The notes: generated by a model not told the origin, from the sequence alone. 64,000 nt of DNA from Rhyacophila brunnea (GCA_022495005.1 JAGYXB010000002.1:62001-126000); one strand, 5' to 3'. Shown: positions 23,050 through 36,671, counted from the first letter of the stretch. Made by a program: numbers and translations.

Positions 23050-25060
23050 CGATTCTCAAAGCTCAGAAGCCGAGACATTTGAAGCTTAGTAAGATGTCAT
23101 ATTGTCTTGCAGTCATACAAGAGCACAGATATCTACAGATGTATGTTATATTATAATTTTAAAAATAAAGCCTAACTTATAATATTCATGAAAAAATATA
23201 TGTAGCTTCCAAGAGCAACAGAAGTATAACTTAATAATGAACAAATAAAAAAAATATGAAAATAACTTCTTATTTAAAAGTATTCAATTACAAATAAGTT
23301 AAACGTAGGTACCAAAACCATATTTTAATTTAAAAAAAAGTTATAAAATATTTTGTTATGTTTTATAAATGTCAAAAATTGTTTTCTTTTCATATCAAAA
23401 TAAATATTAGCTTTTGTGTTAAAATAAAGACACTAAAAACACTTGTGTCGAAAATTATAATATTATTATTTTGAATGTGACTTATTTTTTTTAAATTTCT
23501 TTATCGCCTCTCGAAATTTGTAGTCATTTTTTACGTAAATTCTCCGGTACTAATCATAGGTCCAATGTTTCGTTGAATTCTTTTGTTTTGCCAAGATTAA
23601 CGTCTCTTGATTATAATATTGATGTTTACATTTTATTAGATGAAATTCTTTTAAAGGAAAGACTTTTCATAAGCAAAACACTAGTTTTCAGTAGGTCTTG
23701 GTGACACTATTTTGAAAACAGCGGCTGATTAAAATAATTCAGCTAATTAACAAAGCACATGTGGTGAAAATTGAATAAAAAATGTCTGAAATTGAAATCT
23801 TTTATTCTATTTTTACCTTCTCTACATACGATAACCATTGCAGATACTATACAAAGTAATACCTATATCTAGTATAAAAATGTATTTATTAATGTTGTTC
23901 AATTTCTATATTAATATGAAATATTTTTCGATAATTTCATCCCTTAATAAATATGACTGAAAAATTGAAAATCGGTCACCATTTTCCAAGATGTCGGCCA
24001 TAAAACAGCATAAATGGGAGTGTTGGTATTTGGTATGTTATTACTGTGAATTAGCATTATACATAATTAAGCCTCCTCAATAGTGAAGTTATTCTCAGGT
24101 AAAACATTAAACTGATTGAACTAAAATTCTATGGTGCCAAAGTACAGTAGCACAGACCACACTATGGATAATACAAGAATAATAATTATTAACATGAACC
24201 CGATGGATGTCCTTATAAAAAGTTAAAATTTGAAATAAATTCAAAAAGCGAAATTGTTTCCCCAGCAACTTAATACGACACACAACACTGTCCTTTATTT
24301 TTAATTAATACACACTCTTATCCTTTGTGAAGGATACCAGGGTGATTTCCTACCCCCTAAACGATGGATGGAAAGAGGAGACAGACAGATACGTAAATGT
24401 TTCAAAATAGTTTAGAATGTATTACGTTTAATCGTCATATTAAAACGGAACAAACAAATAAATGGCTCGAGGGAAATTTCCAACTTAAGTGCCCATGTAT
24501 GTATGTAACTCTCGTATCATACGGGTGCCTATATCAATTGTTTTACATTTATGTATACAAGATATATTATATTATAATATACGTATGTCGTCTATATCTA
24601 TATAATTTATTCCATCATTGAATGTACAAAATATGTGAATAATAAAAAGATACCATGTCTCGAAAATAATTGTATCTGCCAGAATTCGCTTATATACGAT
24701 ATTCCGAAAATGAAAGTGAATAATATTATAATAATAAATTATATATATTATATATAATTCTGATTATAATAAATGCATTCATCTGTATAATATATAACAA
24801 TATTTTCTATGTACTAACGCGTTTATAGTTTACCAAACTTATATCTTAACTGATAAATAAGTTTATTTCATAAAGTAGTTTCTATAATGTTTTTGAAAAC
24901 CTAAGTAATTTGAATTGATTTATTTTTAAACGTAGAACTAATTTCAAATTTTATTTAATTATTATTCATGCCTTCAATTAATAATTCCATTTTTTTATTG
25001 CGGTAGTATAAAATAGCTGTAATATTATATAAGTTGACAATATCCTATTGATGGGGATGA
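23050..25060. other. Intergenic AT-rich stretch
   Basis: Very AT-rich with TA-rich palindromes near 24725-24800. No gene or repeat recognised. Confidence 0.35.
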
Positions 25061-25079
25061 AACTGGTTCTGATTACTAT

Positions 25080-26650
25080 TAAGCTATTGACGTGACCCGG
25101 CTCGCGGCTAGCTCATTAATGTTACCCGGGCCGTCACTAAGGAGACTAGGGATGAACTAGGAGGGTGGATCTCCCTTGTGGTAACACAACTTTTAATTAT
25201 CCGTAAATAAAACTCTTGGTTGGTGTGATACCAAATTTATTCAGGTCCTATGTTCACAGTGTCACAATCATATTATTTGTTATTGTTCAAACAATTAAAA
25301 CTTATGAAGATGTCCGTAAACTATTTATTTAATCATTATATAATATTTATGAAACCATTCAAAAGGTTTCGAAATGTTCACACTCAATTCGAGGAATGTA
25401 CACGTAAATGTTCGATAAATATTTTTATTTCGTAAAATATTTTCTTTTACAATGTCACAATCGTATTGTATTCACATAATATTAGGTTTGAAAAATAGTT
25501 TTTATTTTACAAACCGCTTATAAAAGGTTCATTTGTATTTATAAACTTATTTACTAAAAGTTTATTAATGTTTACAAACTTATTCACTAATAGTTTATTT
25601 ATATTTACAAACTTATTTACAGAAAGTTTGTTTATTGTTTACAAATTTAGTTTCAAAATTTGTTATTATAACTATAAAATTGTTTCTAAAATTTATTATT
25701 ATAACTATAAAATAGTTTCTAAAATTAAATATTATTATTACAAACTCGATTTATTAATTTGTTTTTATTTCGAAACAAACTCTGGCGTAATTTATTTCGA
25801 TTACGTCATCCCGAAAAAACACGTAACGAAAAAGAAGTTACTCCGACGGATACGTCACCGTCGACAAATAACTGGTATCCGGTTTTTCCCGTTACTACTC
25901 GCCTCCCTGCGAAGTAAGATTTGCGCCTCGTCGGTAGAGGACTAACGATCGACGACTTAATAGACTGCTGAATGGTAAACTGTTGCTTGTATGGGAAAAG
26001 GGTCACTTTTTATACCCTCGAAGTCCAGTAAGAAATAGTCCGAGAGGGACAGCGAATCTGTCCCTTTCGCCCACCCTTCGCCCAAGATTTAGTTTTGGTA
26101 TATCTTCTATTGATGATACCTTTCTAATAGAGATAACTTTCAATAAAGTTGAGCTGAATTTACTTTATATTATTTTTGCAAAATTACGTGTCGACCGCGG
26201 TTATTTTCATAGCCTCTGGAACACGTCTCGCCAATACGCAGTTAGGAATGAGTCACAAAAATAGTTAAATTTGTACATTTTTATGCATTCAGAAGAAAGG
26301 AAAGTTTTTTAGCTTTCCAATAAGCTATTACAATACGTATTCGTGTGTGTAATAAGGGGGTGACAGCCCTTAATTAAACACGATTAAATCAAAGCGTTAC
26401 TCCTACCAAAATGTCCCATGATAAAGTTTCCACCACTCTAAATCGTTCCAGACCAATAGAAATTTATCTAACTTTAATAAAACTAGTCGGACCCGAAATA
26501 ACTTTCTCATTTGATAACTTCCTTTAGTACGGTAATTATCACGTAATAACATTACAATGGTATACCCAACATTCACAAATAAATATGTAAATGCTTCAAT
26601 TTAACAAAGATATTAATCACGAGCAATCACTAATTTATGAATCATTTAAT
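25080..26650 (-). mobile_element. Possible LTR-like remnant with promoter
   Basis: On the minus strand a TATAAAAAG lies at 26006-26014. An initiator-like TTCAGCAGTC follows ~35 bases downstream near 25970. Next comes a GC-richer leader (25800-25960), AATAAA words, and TGGTATCACACCAACCAAGA near 25215-25235, which has the leading TGG of a primer-binding site. That order (promoter, leader, polyadenylation word, TGG) is what an LTR and its downstream edge would show. No second LTR, TSD or pol domain is seen, so this is tentative. Confidence 0.25.
25525..25745 (+). repeat. Degenerate minisatellite
   Basis: Tandem ~36-bp units of the type TTTACAAACTTATTTACTAA plus AAGTTTATT, grading into ~36-bp units TATAACTATAAAATTGTTTC plus TAAAATT. 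The repetitive ORF at 25568 is a by-product. Confidence 0.65.
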
Positions 26651-26654
26651 AGTG

Positions 26655-27640
26655 TTTTAACACTTTAAACTAAATACAATCTCTAATTCATTTTCTCCTC
26701 GCGACGCAAATCAGCTGGGTATTTGAGCGGGATACTTTTCGTGATTTTCACGGTCAGGCGATGTTTTTACGTATAGAATTTTAATACTTTATTGCTTCAT
26801 TCATTTGAAGTGCGATCAAGATTTACTGTTGCTTATGGGTAGAAACCCATCTAAGGCAAGGTCTCGAGATTCTCTACTAGTTATTTATGCAATATTTAAT
26901 GGATTTCGCGGATTTTTAGTATATAAAAAATCTAAATTTTATAATTATGCGTACATAAGCATATGTACGAGTTTACAATATTTTTACAATATTTTTACAA
27001 TATTAGCTTAGCTCTACCTTAATCTAATTTAATTAATATAAATTTTCAATATTCATAACTGTACAGTGCAGAAATTTATAAATGTTAATATTTCTATTAA
27101 TATACATTTCCAATACATGTACGAAGCATGCAAACAATTTTTCACATATTCTATTTTCAAATTCCAATAGACATTAATCAAGAAATTTACATTTCAACGT
27201 AATAGTGACAGAAATCTGCCGGACGACTATATTGATATCTCTGATCACAGCGTTACAATTGTACATGAGAACTCTCGATTTCAGAACAGAAATTTTTACA
27301 TAAAATTTTCATTACATTTATTAAAAGTGTTAACAATAATACATTTATCTTCTATTACTAAACGATTATTCTTACTTACTATCTGTTTTTGGTCTTTTGA
27401 CCAATTTTATTTCTGCTTCTTCCATAGTGTGTACTGAGAAGTCGTTTTTGACCTGCCAACAAGAACTATGGGACTTATATACATCTTATTAGTACTTTGT
27501 CGCAAGGTTGTTGGCAGAATTGACTACAAGGCTAGATTTGTATAGTTATGTCGTTAAACCATACTCTTTTTCAAACACCAACTGAAGGTCGGCGTTTTTG
27601 TTCGTGTCACTATGGAAGTGGAATAACTAATACAAAATGC
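26655..27640. other. Intergenic AT-rich stretch
   Basis: No gene recognised. Contains a short perfect hairpin TTGGTCTTTTGACCAA near 27390-27405 and a triple TACAATATTTT at about 26975-27003. Confidence 0.4.
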
Positions 27641-27654
27641 ATTTGTTTCTTATT

Positions 27655-27925
27655 AATAATTAATTATTGAAAGCATAATGAATTTCAAAAAGCTAATTTG
27701 CAAAACAAAACAACTTGGAATTTAAATCACATAACGAAAATAATATTAAAATATGAAATAACAATAATGAAATTGCACATAAACACTTCATATCAATAAT
27801 AATTAACTATTGTAAGCATAATGGATTTCAAAAAGCTAACTTGCAAAATAAAACAACTTGGAATTTAATCACATAACTATATATTAAAATATGAAATAAC
27901 AATGATGAAATTACACATAAACACA
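27655..27925 (+). repeat. Tandem duplication, ~135-bp period
   Basis: Two adjacent copies share AGCATAATGAATTTCAAAAA (GGATTT in the second), AAACAACTTGGAATTTAA, ATATGAAATAACAATAATGA and GCACATAAACAC; about 90% alike by eye. Confidence 0.8.
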
Positions 27926-28246
27926 TTAAATTTTCTTACTATTATTAATAAATTAGTTAATAAATTAAGCTATATAATGAGTAATGGACATGAGCCTCGT
28001 ATTAATTATTGTATTAATTTATTTATATTAGACCAAGCATTTTCCACGCGTTCATTGTGGTATGGATTTTGGTCGATCTTTTATGTCCCTCAAGGAAGAA
28101 GGCATGGGAATCAAGTGACCTGTGTTGAAAGGAACCTGAAGTAGTATGATGGTGTTTTCCTTTCTTTGTCTCCTTACCAAAGACTAGACTTCTGTGCAAC
28201 CCCTGAGTAGTATTAATTCACTTTTGCTGTGTTTAAATACCGTCAT

Positions 28247-28280
28247 CTTGAAGGTAATTGTTGCGTGATTTACCTTCAAG
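28247..28280. repeat. Perfect 11-bp hairpin
   Basis: CTTGAAGGTAA at 28247-28257 and its exact complement at 28270-28280 around a 12-base loop. No gene on either side to which a function can be tied. Confidence 0.6.
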
Positions 28281-28878
28281 GATGTGTTTAGACTAGATAG
28301 CGAGAAGATAATCAGAAAAAAATAAAGCTTTTACGAATGTTATTAAACGGAAATACAAGTACATATACAGCGGACAAGATATACGCGTTACAAAGTATTA
28401 CAAATAATATAAAAAAGGCGTGAGGTGTGGCATGATATCCGGGTGTGGTCCACAGTACTATGATCGTCTGATGGCCTACACTTTCTTGTGTTTATCAAGT
28501 TAGAATAATTCTGTAGGTGTTGAATCATATTATATGGCTATTATTTATTAGCCCTTAATAAATTTGAAACTTTTGTAGGTATAATACACTCTGAAACTTA
28601 AGACGTCATATTATGACAGATCGCACCATATTATAACCATAGGAATTAATTGAAACGTGAACATTAAAAAAAATGTGTACATTCCTTTGTAATGTAATAT
28701 GATTTCACTGAGATTTAAAAAAGACAACTTTAATAAACCATTCCTTTTTGTATTTCCTTTTTCTTTAAATTAATCTAGAAGGAGCCTGTATGGTCAATTT
28801 AACCGATGGTAATATTACATTGTAATAAGAGAAATTCATAAAGACATTACTTTTATTTATAAATGCATTTATATCTTA

Positions 28879-29342
28879 ATAATTACAAGATAAAAAGAAC
28901 TTTTTAAATACTACGTTTTTAAATTTTCTGTTCAATTATTATGCTCAATATGCTCAAACTTGTACTTGATATGAAGTAAATAAAAAACGAACAAACGAAT
29001 ATAGAATACTGAAATGTCATTTTGATTTCCATAGTAACGCACGCATATATTAATAATTTAGTTGCTAGGACCACCCACTTAGCAACCAATAATAGTGGAT
29101 TGGATTACGGATTTCTTCCGAAATAACTTTTCATACAAAACAGAATTAACTGAAAATGAATTAAATTTTACTTAAATATGGCTAAAAGTATTAAAAGAAT
29201 GCATTGGCATCGTGTTCTGATATATTCTAAAAGTTTCAAATGTCTAGCTAGTCGAAAAGTTTGTTAAAAATTGATTGCAAGATTTGTACTGGATAAACAA
29301 CCACCGGACAAATAAGAATACGAGCTAATAAAAACGTTGTAA
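28879..29342 (+). mobile_element. MITE-A copy 2
   Basis: Same family as 22142-22641. All the diagnostic blocks are present, with AATTACAAGATAAAAAGAAC at the left and GAGCTAATAAAAACGTTGTAA at the right. Confidence 0.8.
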
Positions 29343-29992
29343 TAATAAATTAAAAAAATGTAAAACCTGTAAAATATAAACAACGAAATGTATATAATTG
29401 TATACGCAGGATTTATGTAATTATATCAAGCTGAGATTCCAGAAAATGATACTTGGACTAATTATTTCTTTAAACTTGTATTGTATTTCTGGTAGCGACT
29501 AATGAACGAGATTTGCTGACTCTTTTGCAACAAAAACATCTTTATTTTATCGGAAACTCTGGATTCAATTTTGTTCTATCGATAAACAACGAACAAACTA
29601 TTCACATACAGACTAAAGCATGGATTTTGTTTGTGGTTAATTATTAACCATGAAAATAATACTTACATAATAAACAAGATTTAACAATGAAGCATTTGTT
29701 ATTGAATATACATGTTTCTATGGTATTCCAATTAATCAGGTATGAGTATATTCTATAACGAATATTTTATTCTTACATTTAGTTTTCTTGTACAATTAAT
29801 ATTCGCATACTAAACGATGTTTTAATTAAATATGAATAGCAGTGCGATACATAGATACATTTTGAAAGATCACGATGCCATGTACGAATCAAGGCAAGTA
29901 TCCACTGTTATTACTTCGATAACAAATCATAAAATATAGTCGTGAATAATAAAGAAACTTCGACATGATAAGTGATGTACTACTTACTTCAC

Positions 29993-30303
29993 CCCGTCAC
30001 GCCTCAAGTGTTAGGGCATGGGACAAGTACAAGATCGAGAAAATTTTTCCGCCCATTGACAGGTAAGACCAGCAGCGCGTAGAGCGCTTTTGTAGCACCA
30101 CTGGAGAGTAAGAGAGGGTCTTCCATGGTTACGGACTCTTGACGTTGTGCCACAAGGGGTATGGGGTGATTAACTCCCTGGCGGCATCCGGAATACATGT
30201 CCCTACCACGTGATGCGACTTTTCAATTACCGAGGGTCGTGTCCGCTCATGAACTCGAGTATTTGTAAGTTGTATCCAATCCAATGTATCTCTTAGATTA
30301 GTA
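29993..30303. repeat. Dispersed repeat R2, copy 2
   Basis: Second copy of the repeat at 22697-23045, starting near CGTCACGCCTCAAGTG. The motif GCGCGTAGAGCGCTTTTGTAG and GAATACATGTC...CACGTGATG are shared. Confidence 0.6.
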
Positions 30304-31078
30304 TTAATAATACAGGTTAATTATTAATTGGTGAAACACATTTATTAGCCGTAATTAAATTGTTGCAGATTAGAGTTCCACTCTCTAGCTATATTTATAA
30401 TGTATACCTATACATACTTCCGATTAAAAGAAAATAACATTTTAATGGGTGTTTCCTTTATGTTGATATTGAAGTAAAATTTTGCAGAGAGATAAATAAT
30501 AAAAACAATTTTCTTAACTACTAGATACTGAAATATATATAAAAAAACACCTTGCATCAAATTTGCACGTCTTAACAATATTTTCTTATACAATTAACGT
30601 TCAAAAGAAAATCATGCAAGTATAATGTTTTTCTATAGTTAACAAAATATTCACTTTTCTTCTATTATATTAATCCCGTGCAGAGCTACGTATCAGACCA
30701 CGGAAGTGGTGCATTAAAATGGTTTCATTCTGACACATTAAACGCTGAAAAGGAAATAGCTGTGCACAATCCGCAGCTAAATAGTATACAATAAATACTG
30801 TTGATGTATGACTGACCGAATTCCCACAGTAATAATATTATGTTATATTGTTAAATATTATAGCACGGAATGTTTTTATGTAAATAAATAAAAGATACCT
30901 TCAGAATAAGTACAGAATAGACTAGGTTAGAATTTATTGTGTAGAAAATCATGAATTATAATTTTACGCCATAATAAATCCGTAGTTTAGGATGTTTTTG
31001 TAGAACATCCGCATATTATAGGCGATCTAGGTATTCTCACGGTGACCCTTGTCTATGTGAAGAATATATCGTATATAG
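30304..31078. other. Intergenic AT-rich stretch
   Basis: No recognised feature. The minus-strand ORF at 30408-30593 is AT-driven. Confidence 0.35.
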
Positions 31079-31809
31079 TAGGGATTGCAATACCAAATGA
31101 AAATATCAATACCGGTTTTTCGGTATTTCTTATTGAATATCGGTTTTAATGCCGGTATTCGTTAAAACATAAGTACCTAATTATCAGTAAATATACCTAT
31201 TACAATATCTGTAAAAACATTATTTTACAGAAAAAACCTACCTACCTACATTTATCATGGTGACATTTAAAAATATGTATTAATCACAATATTGTAGAAT
31301 TGGTGATTTTTAATAATAATTTGAATATATTTATAATTTCAACTAAAGCCCTCAAAAAGGCTAGTTCATTAAGTGTAAATAAGCACGGCTGCAGGAAAAG
31401 CTTCTTCAATTCAACACTTTGTACAATCATCAATAATGTTATTATATAATAATTGAACATATTTGTCACTAATGTTTTTTATTTCGAAATAATATCAGTA
31501 AGTATGTTAATTTATGGAAACAATTTTATAAATGGGTATATTTAATGAATTGTGTTTTATTGTTATTTCACTTATGTTAGATTCAGTCAATATTTTGCAA
31601 TTTATCAGTACATAACTTAAACACTAAATTGAATAGGAAATACAGTACAAACTAATTAAGAAATAACATTAAATTCATAGTCAAAAACGTAAACGAGTGT
31701 GGTTTCTTAATACCGAAAATGTCGGTATTTTGGATTTTTAAAACTGGTATTTTGGTATTGATAAATACTGGAATACCGATTTTGAAATACCGGTATTGAA
31801 ATCCCTAAT
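31079..31809. mobile_element. hAT MITE (TAGGGATTGCAATACC family), copy 2
   Basis: Left end TAGGGATTGCAATACC near 31080, right end ACCGGTATTGAAATCCCTA to 31809. The interior matches copies 1 and 3 (AAAATATGTATTAATCAC, GGCTGCAGGAAAAGC, AAAAACGTAAACGAGTGT). This copy has no cargo, so it shows what the element looked like before insertions. Flanking 8-mers do not match, suggesting an eroded target duplication. Confidence 0.75.
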
Positions 31810-31814
31810 CGCGA

Positions 31815-33990
31815 GTACAATAAATCTCTTTGCAGTATTCAACCTATAATATATTAGAGCATGTAGTCAATGAAGGCAGACTTTTGTATCAGACTCCATA
31901 TCGATAAGTTATGTTTAATACCTTATTTACAATTGTATCAATTAAATAATGTATTTTTATAAGATAAACTCGTTAATTACTAGTTATAGTAATAGCAGCC
32001 TGGTTAAATCTTGTTATAATAATACATAGTAGTTTAAGATGGTGTAACTAAGATCGTCATGTAAACATTATAAACTGTTTAAATATATTATGTTTTTATA
32101 TAGTACATACGTATATCATTAAGTTCAGTTTGATTCTGCTAAATTGTGAAAATTTGGAATTATGGTTTTGTTCGAATAATATTTTAATATTATAATGCAG
32201 TTAGTATGGGTCATGGTACAAAATAATGCAGGGAATAGCTGTATTCATTAGATCAGTCATGACGTCAAACATCAATAAGGCTGTGATCTACTATCCAGTA
32301 ACAAAACCCTTATTGCAATTCTTCAACTTGAACAGACATAATAAATTATTATATATTGACTTATGCTGACTTAGTCGATATAAGATGGAAACTCAGATTT
32401 TTTGCGAAATGGCCCAGAATATGGAGTACTACCTCTAATGGCCAATGCTCAAATCATCCGCGTCATGATACTCAGTCATGAGTATTGACGAAGGAGAAGA
32501 ACATGTAATCAAAGACAATAAAATTATTACATGAGATAGGGTATGTTTTTTGTTGTGTAGGTGTAGCTTTCAATATGAGTCACGTCTAAATCAATCAAAA
32601 TTTAACCCAAAGAGCCTTTATATGCCACCGCTTTTCATGTTTTTGTTGATTTCCCTCTATATTCAGCGCCAAAGGGTAGGTTAACATCCGAACTAAATTG
32701 ATTTATTCAAAATACATTTTCTCAGTCGGAAATTGGAATACTTACATACAATAAATTTATTGATAAGATAATAATAATATATTACCATACATATACATGC
32801 ATATTATATTCGTGATGATTCTAATCGGGTTATATTAATAGGTTTTTTTTTTAATTAACTATTTTTTTTATTCAACGAATAATTTACAAGATTTAAGAAT
32901 GTATTGATCTAATTATTGAACATAAATAATTTTAAAAACACTTCTGAAAAAATATATTATAACCAATAGAAAAAATCTTTATGAAAAAAGTACTTTTATA
33001 TCATTTTAATATGGTGTGACTATTTTTTGCAAAAAGGTGGCATATTTTATTAAAAGATTTTTGAGTTTTCACCACATGTTTTCATCTTTTCTTGGCGTTT
33101 AAGGTTCGTTGCAGAAACCATTCTCAATAGATATGTTATGATGAAGTGTATGAATGCGAACGCCGCTCTAAGAATGTCATACTATTATACAAAGGTGGCA
33201 TGTTAATAGGTTCTGTGATAAGAGAATTGTCCTTTAAGGATTTGAAGAACATAATATTATTGTGTGAAGAAAGTATGTGTGATTTACGCAGAATGCAGAA
33301 AAAATATTGGATTATAATAAACGCGATAACTCTTTTTTCTCTGATTATTAACTGGCTACCTTTAGCATAACTACATTCAAATGAATTTTGATCATTAATT
33401 TTGCACTGTAGGAAACTTGATTATAATTCGGTAGATGGCGACTAATTAGAAAAAATCTTATGACTACAGAGAGATCCTAATCTATTGGGTTGGGCACCCG
33501 TGTAATACAGTTTCATTAATTATACAATGCATTTCTACAATGAATTGACAGTTAACACAATAAAAGAAATGATACAGGTATAATAAATATTTAGGTAGGT
33601 ACTTTCACTACGCTGAAAAAGAGAAATTTTAATACGTTCTATAACAAAATATTAATATAATATTATATTAAAATATACATAATTTGAAAACATCTCGTGC
33701 ATATACATACTATAAAAAATCATTTTTGTAGACACCTGACGGGACTGAAATATTAACCTAATATAGAATGTTACGTTCTAAAATCTTATGTCTTATTCGT
33801 TGAATAAAAAAAATAGTAATTAAAAATTTAATATAGGTATTATTTAATAATAAAAACTTATTTTAAATTTAATTACGTTGGTACCTATATGGTTAAAGGT
33901 CTTATTTAATTTACCATAAATATTATTATTCAATAATATATTCTATAAACAACTTAAGTATTGAATGTTTTACTAACAGAGCAAGCTGGT
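31815..33990. other. Intergenic stretch with a SINE-2 body fragment
   Basis: AACCAATAGAAAAAATCTTT with GAAAAAAGTA (32947-32996) matches the SINE-2 body at 20085. The ORF at 33146-33370 (74 residues) has no recognised domain. Otherwise empty. Confidence 0.4.
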
Positions 33991-34492
33991 GATATCTAGA
34001 TCTCTTGCTAGACCAGTGATTTCCAACCGAGTTTCGCGGAACACTTGGGCTCTGCGACTAGTGCTAGAGGCTTCGCGAGAATTCACATAAAATTTTTGAT
34101 ATCATAGTAAAAAGAAGTTTAAAAATAACTATTTTCGGAACATTTGATTGATATTAAATCAAATGAATCGTTTAAAAATCGAAAAGTATTTAGCGAGATT
34201 TATATTTACTTAGAAGAGGAGTTTTTGCAGCAAATGAACAAATGAATCCAAATTTCTTTGCCAGTAATGAGCTATGGTTTTTTGTTTTTGTTTATGTGAA
34301 AGCGTGTAAAATATATTATACGCTAACGTAACGGTTACAGAAGTATTGATTTATACCTACTCCAAGTATTAAGAAAATTCATATACTGCTTATGTATACT
34401 ATTTATATATACATATATATATATATATATATACATATGTTTTAATATTGTATGTTGTTATATATAATGCCGCATTGATCAATAGCTGTAAT

Positions 34493-35430
34493 TAGGGATT
34501 GCAATACCGAATGAAAATGTCAATACCGGTTTCTCGGTATTTCTTATTGAATACCGGTATTTCTTAAATATTAAAAAAAAATAGAAGTAGGTGCTTATCA
34601 ATAAAAATATAGCTATTAAAATCATTTCAAAATATTATTTTATAGCAAAAACCTACATACCTACATTTATTATATTGACAATATGCATTGATCATAATTG
34701 TAGAACTACTGATTTTTCACAAATAATTTGAATATATTAATAATTTTAACAAAAACACTCAAAAGTTTATCAGGTGCAAATAGTAAGTCCAGTGGGTCTA
34801 TTCTATACTAATCGAACACTAAATTGATAAATAGTATCAAACTTAGGGTAGGTTTGTATCAAAATATTAGCACGTATTGTAACAATTACACGAAGTTGGT
34901 TTTTATTTTTGCAATAAGTGCGATATTTTAACAGCAGCAAGATAGGTGTTGTTAAAATATATCACTTATTGCAACAATAAAAACCAGCTTCGTCTAATTG
35001 TTACAATAAGTGCTAATATTTTGATACAAACCTACCCTAAATTTGATAATATTTATCATTTTATCACTTTAGCGGTCGATAAGTATAGAATAGACCCACA
35101 TCTGCAGGAAAAGCTTCTTAAATTCAACGCTTGTACAATCATCAATAATAATTATAGAATAATTTAACATTTTTGTCATGGATGTTTTCTATTTCGAAAT
35201 AATATTATGATAATTCATCGCGAAAATTACTAATATACATATATTTGACAATTTTTTTTTATTATTTTTTCACTTCTGATGGGTGCATTTTAGCAGCACA
35301 TAACTTATAATTCATTTTCAAAAACGTAAACGAGTGTGCTTTCTTAATACCGAAAATTCCGGTATTTTGGATTTTTAAAACCGGTATTTCGGTATTGATA
35401 AATACTGTAATACCGGTATTGTGATCCCTA
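34493..35430. mobile_element. hAT MITE (TAGGGATTGCAATACC family), copy 3
   Basis: Begins TAGGGATTGCAATACC and ends GGTATTGTGATCCCTA. Exact 8-bp target duplication GCTGTAAT at 34485-34492 and 35431-35438. Contains the ACCGGTATT-rich subterminal blocks and, inside, the palindrome at 34793-35098. Confidence 0.88.
34793..35098. mobile_element. Palindromic MITE nested in hAT MITE
   Basis: Arms start TGGGTCTATTCTATAC and end GTATAGAATAGACCCA. Further in, TAGGGTAGGTTTGTATCAAA, then ATATTAGCAC and GTAACAATTA, are mirrored on the right. The corresponding position in copies 1 and 2 is uninterrupted (between AAATAAG and GGCTGCAGG), confirming insertion. Confidence 0.8.
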
Positions 35431-35539
35431 GCTGTAATGCCATAATACTATTTTCTAATAAATAATATTTTTTTTAAATCTTCTAAAATGCTCTAACGGC
35501 TCCACCAACAAAAAAGATTGAAAATCACTGTGCTAGACT

Positions 35540-36420
35540 TACTGATAGCTCATTGAATATATTATATTATTCATAATAAATATAATATAATATTATATAG
35601 TAATAATTATGAGACACTTTAAATCCATCTTGTACAAACAGTAATACGACTATCATGAAAGGTTTCAAAAACTTGTGCATGGCCAAAAACTGCTGAGTTC
35701 ATTTTAGTAAAACATATTGTGTAGTATATTATAATAGATTATTGATTAATCAATGACGTAAATCCAAGATGGAGATGGATATACAACAATGAACTTCACC
35801 TCTTGTACGAGAGCTATTAAATTGGGTCAAATTATAATATGGCTGGGTTTCGTACATAAGATAAATGCGTCACGCATGACAAAAACTGATATTCCGGAAA
35901 TCGGTTGACAAACAAACACTTGATTGATCTCGTATAAGTTGAAAGGATCATTTTATATCCGGGCATAAAAACCTTGTAAATCTACAATGTGAGGGAAGCA
36001 GTTTTATGCATGCTTTCGTAGAGGCCTGCAGAGAGGATGAAATTGACAACATATCACTTAAATGATTACTATACTCAAATTCATATTCAATTTCAAATTT
36101 AATTATTTACTCACAACGTTCACACGAAAAACAAAGAAATAGTAAAGTAATATTACGTCGTTGTAGAATTGGTTCGTCGAATAGACCAAATGTCAAATGT
36201 TCAGGAGACGAAAAATAAATTTCATTTTCCTATATTTTTAAATTGTTGTTTTTACAGCATTCATACAAAATCATTAAAAAACAATTTAAAGAAAATGTTG
36301 GTTCTGGTCCATTTAGATACAAAAAATCATTCTGCATTAAAAGGTCGAATTCGACAACAACGGATATTCGGCAAACCAATCATATTGCGACGAATTAGTA
36401 AACGAGTAAACACCCATGAT
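35540..36420. other. Intergenic AT-rich stretch
   Basis: The ORF at 36169-36435 follows a TTGTTGTTTTTACAG acceptor-like site (36239-36255), but no domain is recognised and it runs into the SINE, so I leave it uncalled. Confidence 0.35.
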
Positions 36421-36640
36421 GGCATCGCAGTTTAAACGTCAGCCTTTAGTGTCGTGGGTCCCAGGTTCGAATCCTGGGTCTGAAAAATACACATTTTATT
36501 TTTCAATTTGTGTTTGAGTCATAGTATGGACGTAATAGGTTGATCAAGTGGCTGACATCCATTTCTCGTAAAAACAAAATCTGTTAACACAAACCTCCAC
36601 TCTGTGGAGGCCCATATGATCTTATTAAGGTCGGATATGG
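36421..36640 (+). mobile_element. SINE-1 copy with full 3' tail
   Basis: B box GGTTCGAATCC at 36464-36474, body as at 4082, then a 3' extension AACACAAACCTCCACTCTGT with GGCCCATATGATCTTATTAA and a GTCGGATATGGTC end. The tRNA head is damaged on its A-box side. Confidence 0.75.
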
Positions 36641-36671
36641 TCTAAAAAATACAATAATTATTATAAAGTAC

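Larger units (their letters stand above)
34014..35530. mobile_element. hAT-type element with two nested MITEs
   Basis: Left end CAGTGATTTCCAACC at 34014, right end GATTGAAAATCACTG to 35530: inverted termini of ~12-15 bp. Exact 8-bp target duplication TGCTAGAC at 34006-34013 and 35531-35538. Own sequence is 34014-34484 plus 35439-35530. No transposase ORF. It contains a TA microsatellite at 34402-34435 and the MITE at 34493-35430. Confidence 0.85.

Noticed and set aside
25568..25945. 125-codon ORF
   Set aside because: The first two thirds translate a minisatellite; the remainder is a frame through the possible LTR leader.
36169..36435. 88-codon ORF after an acceptor-like site
   Set aside because: No recognisable domain, and the last codons run into the SINE-1 head.
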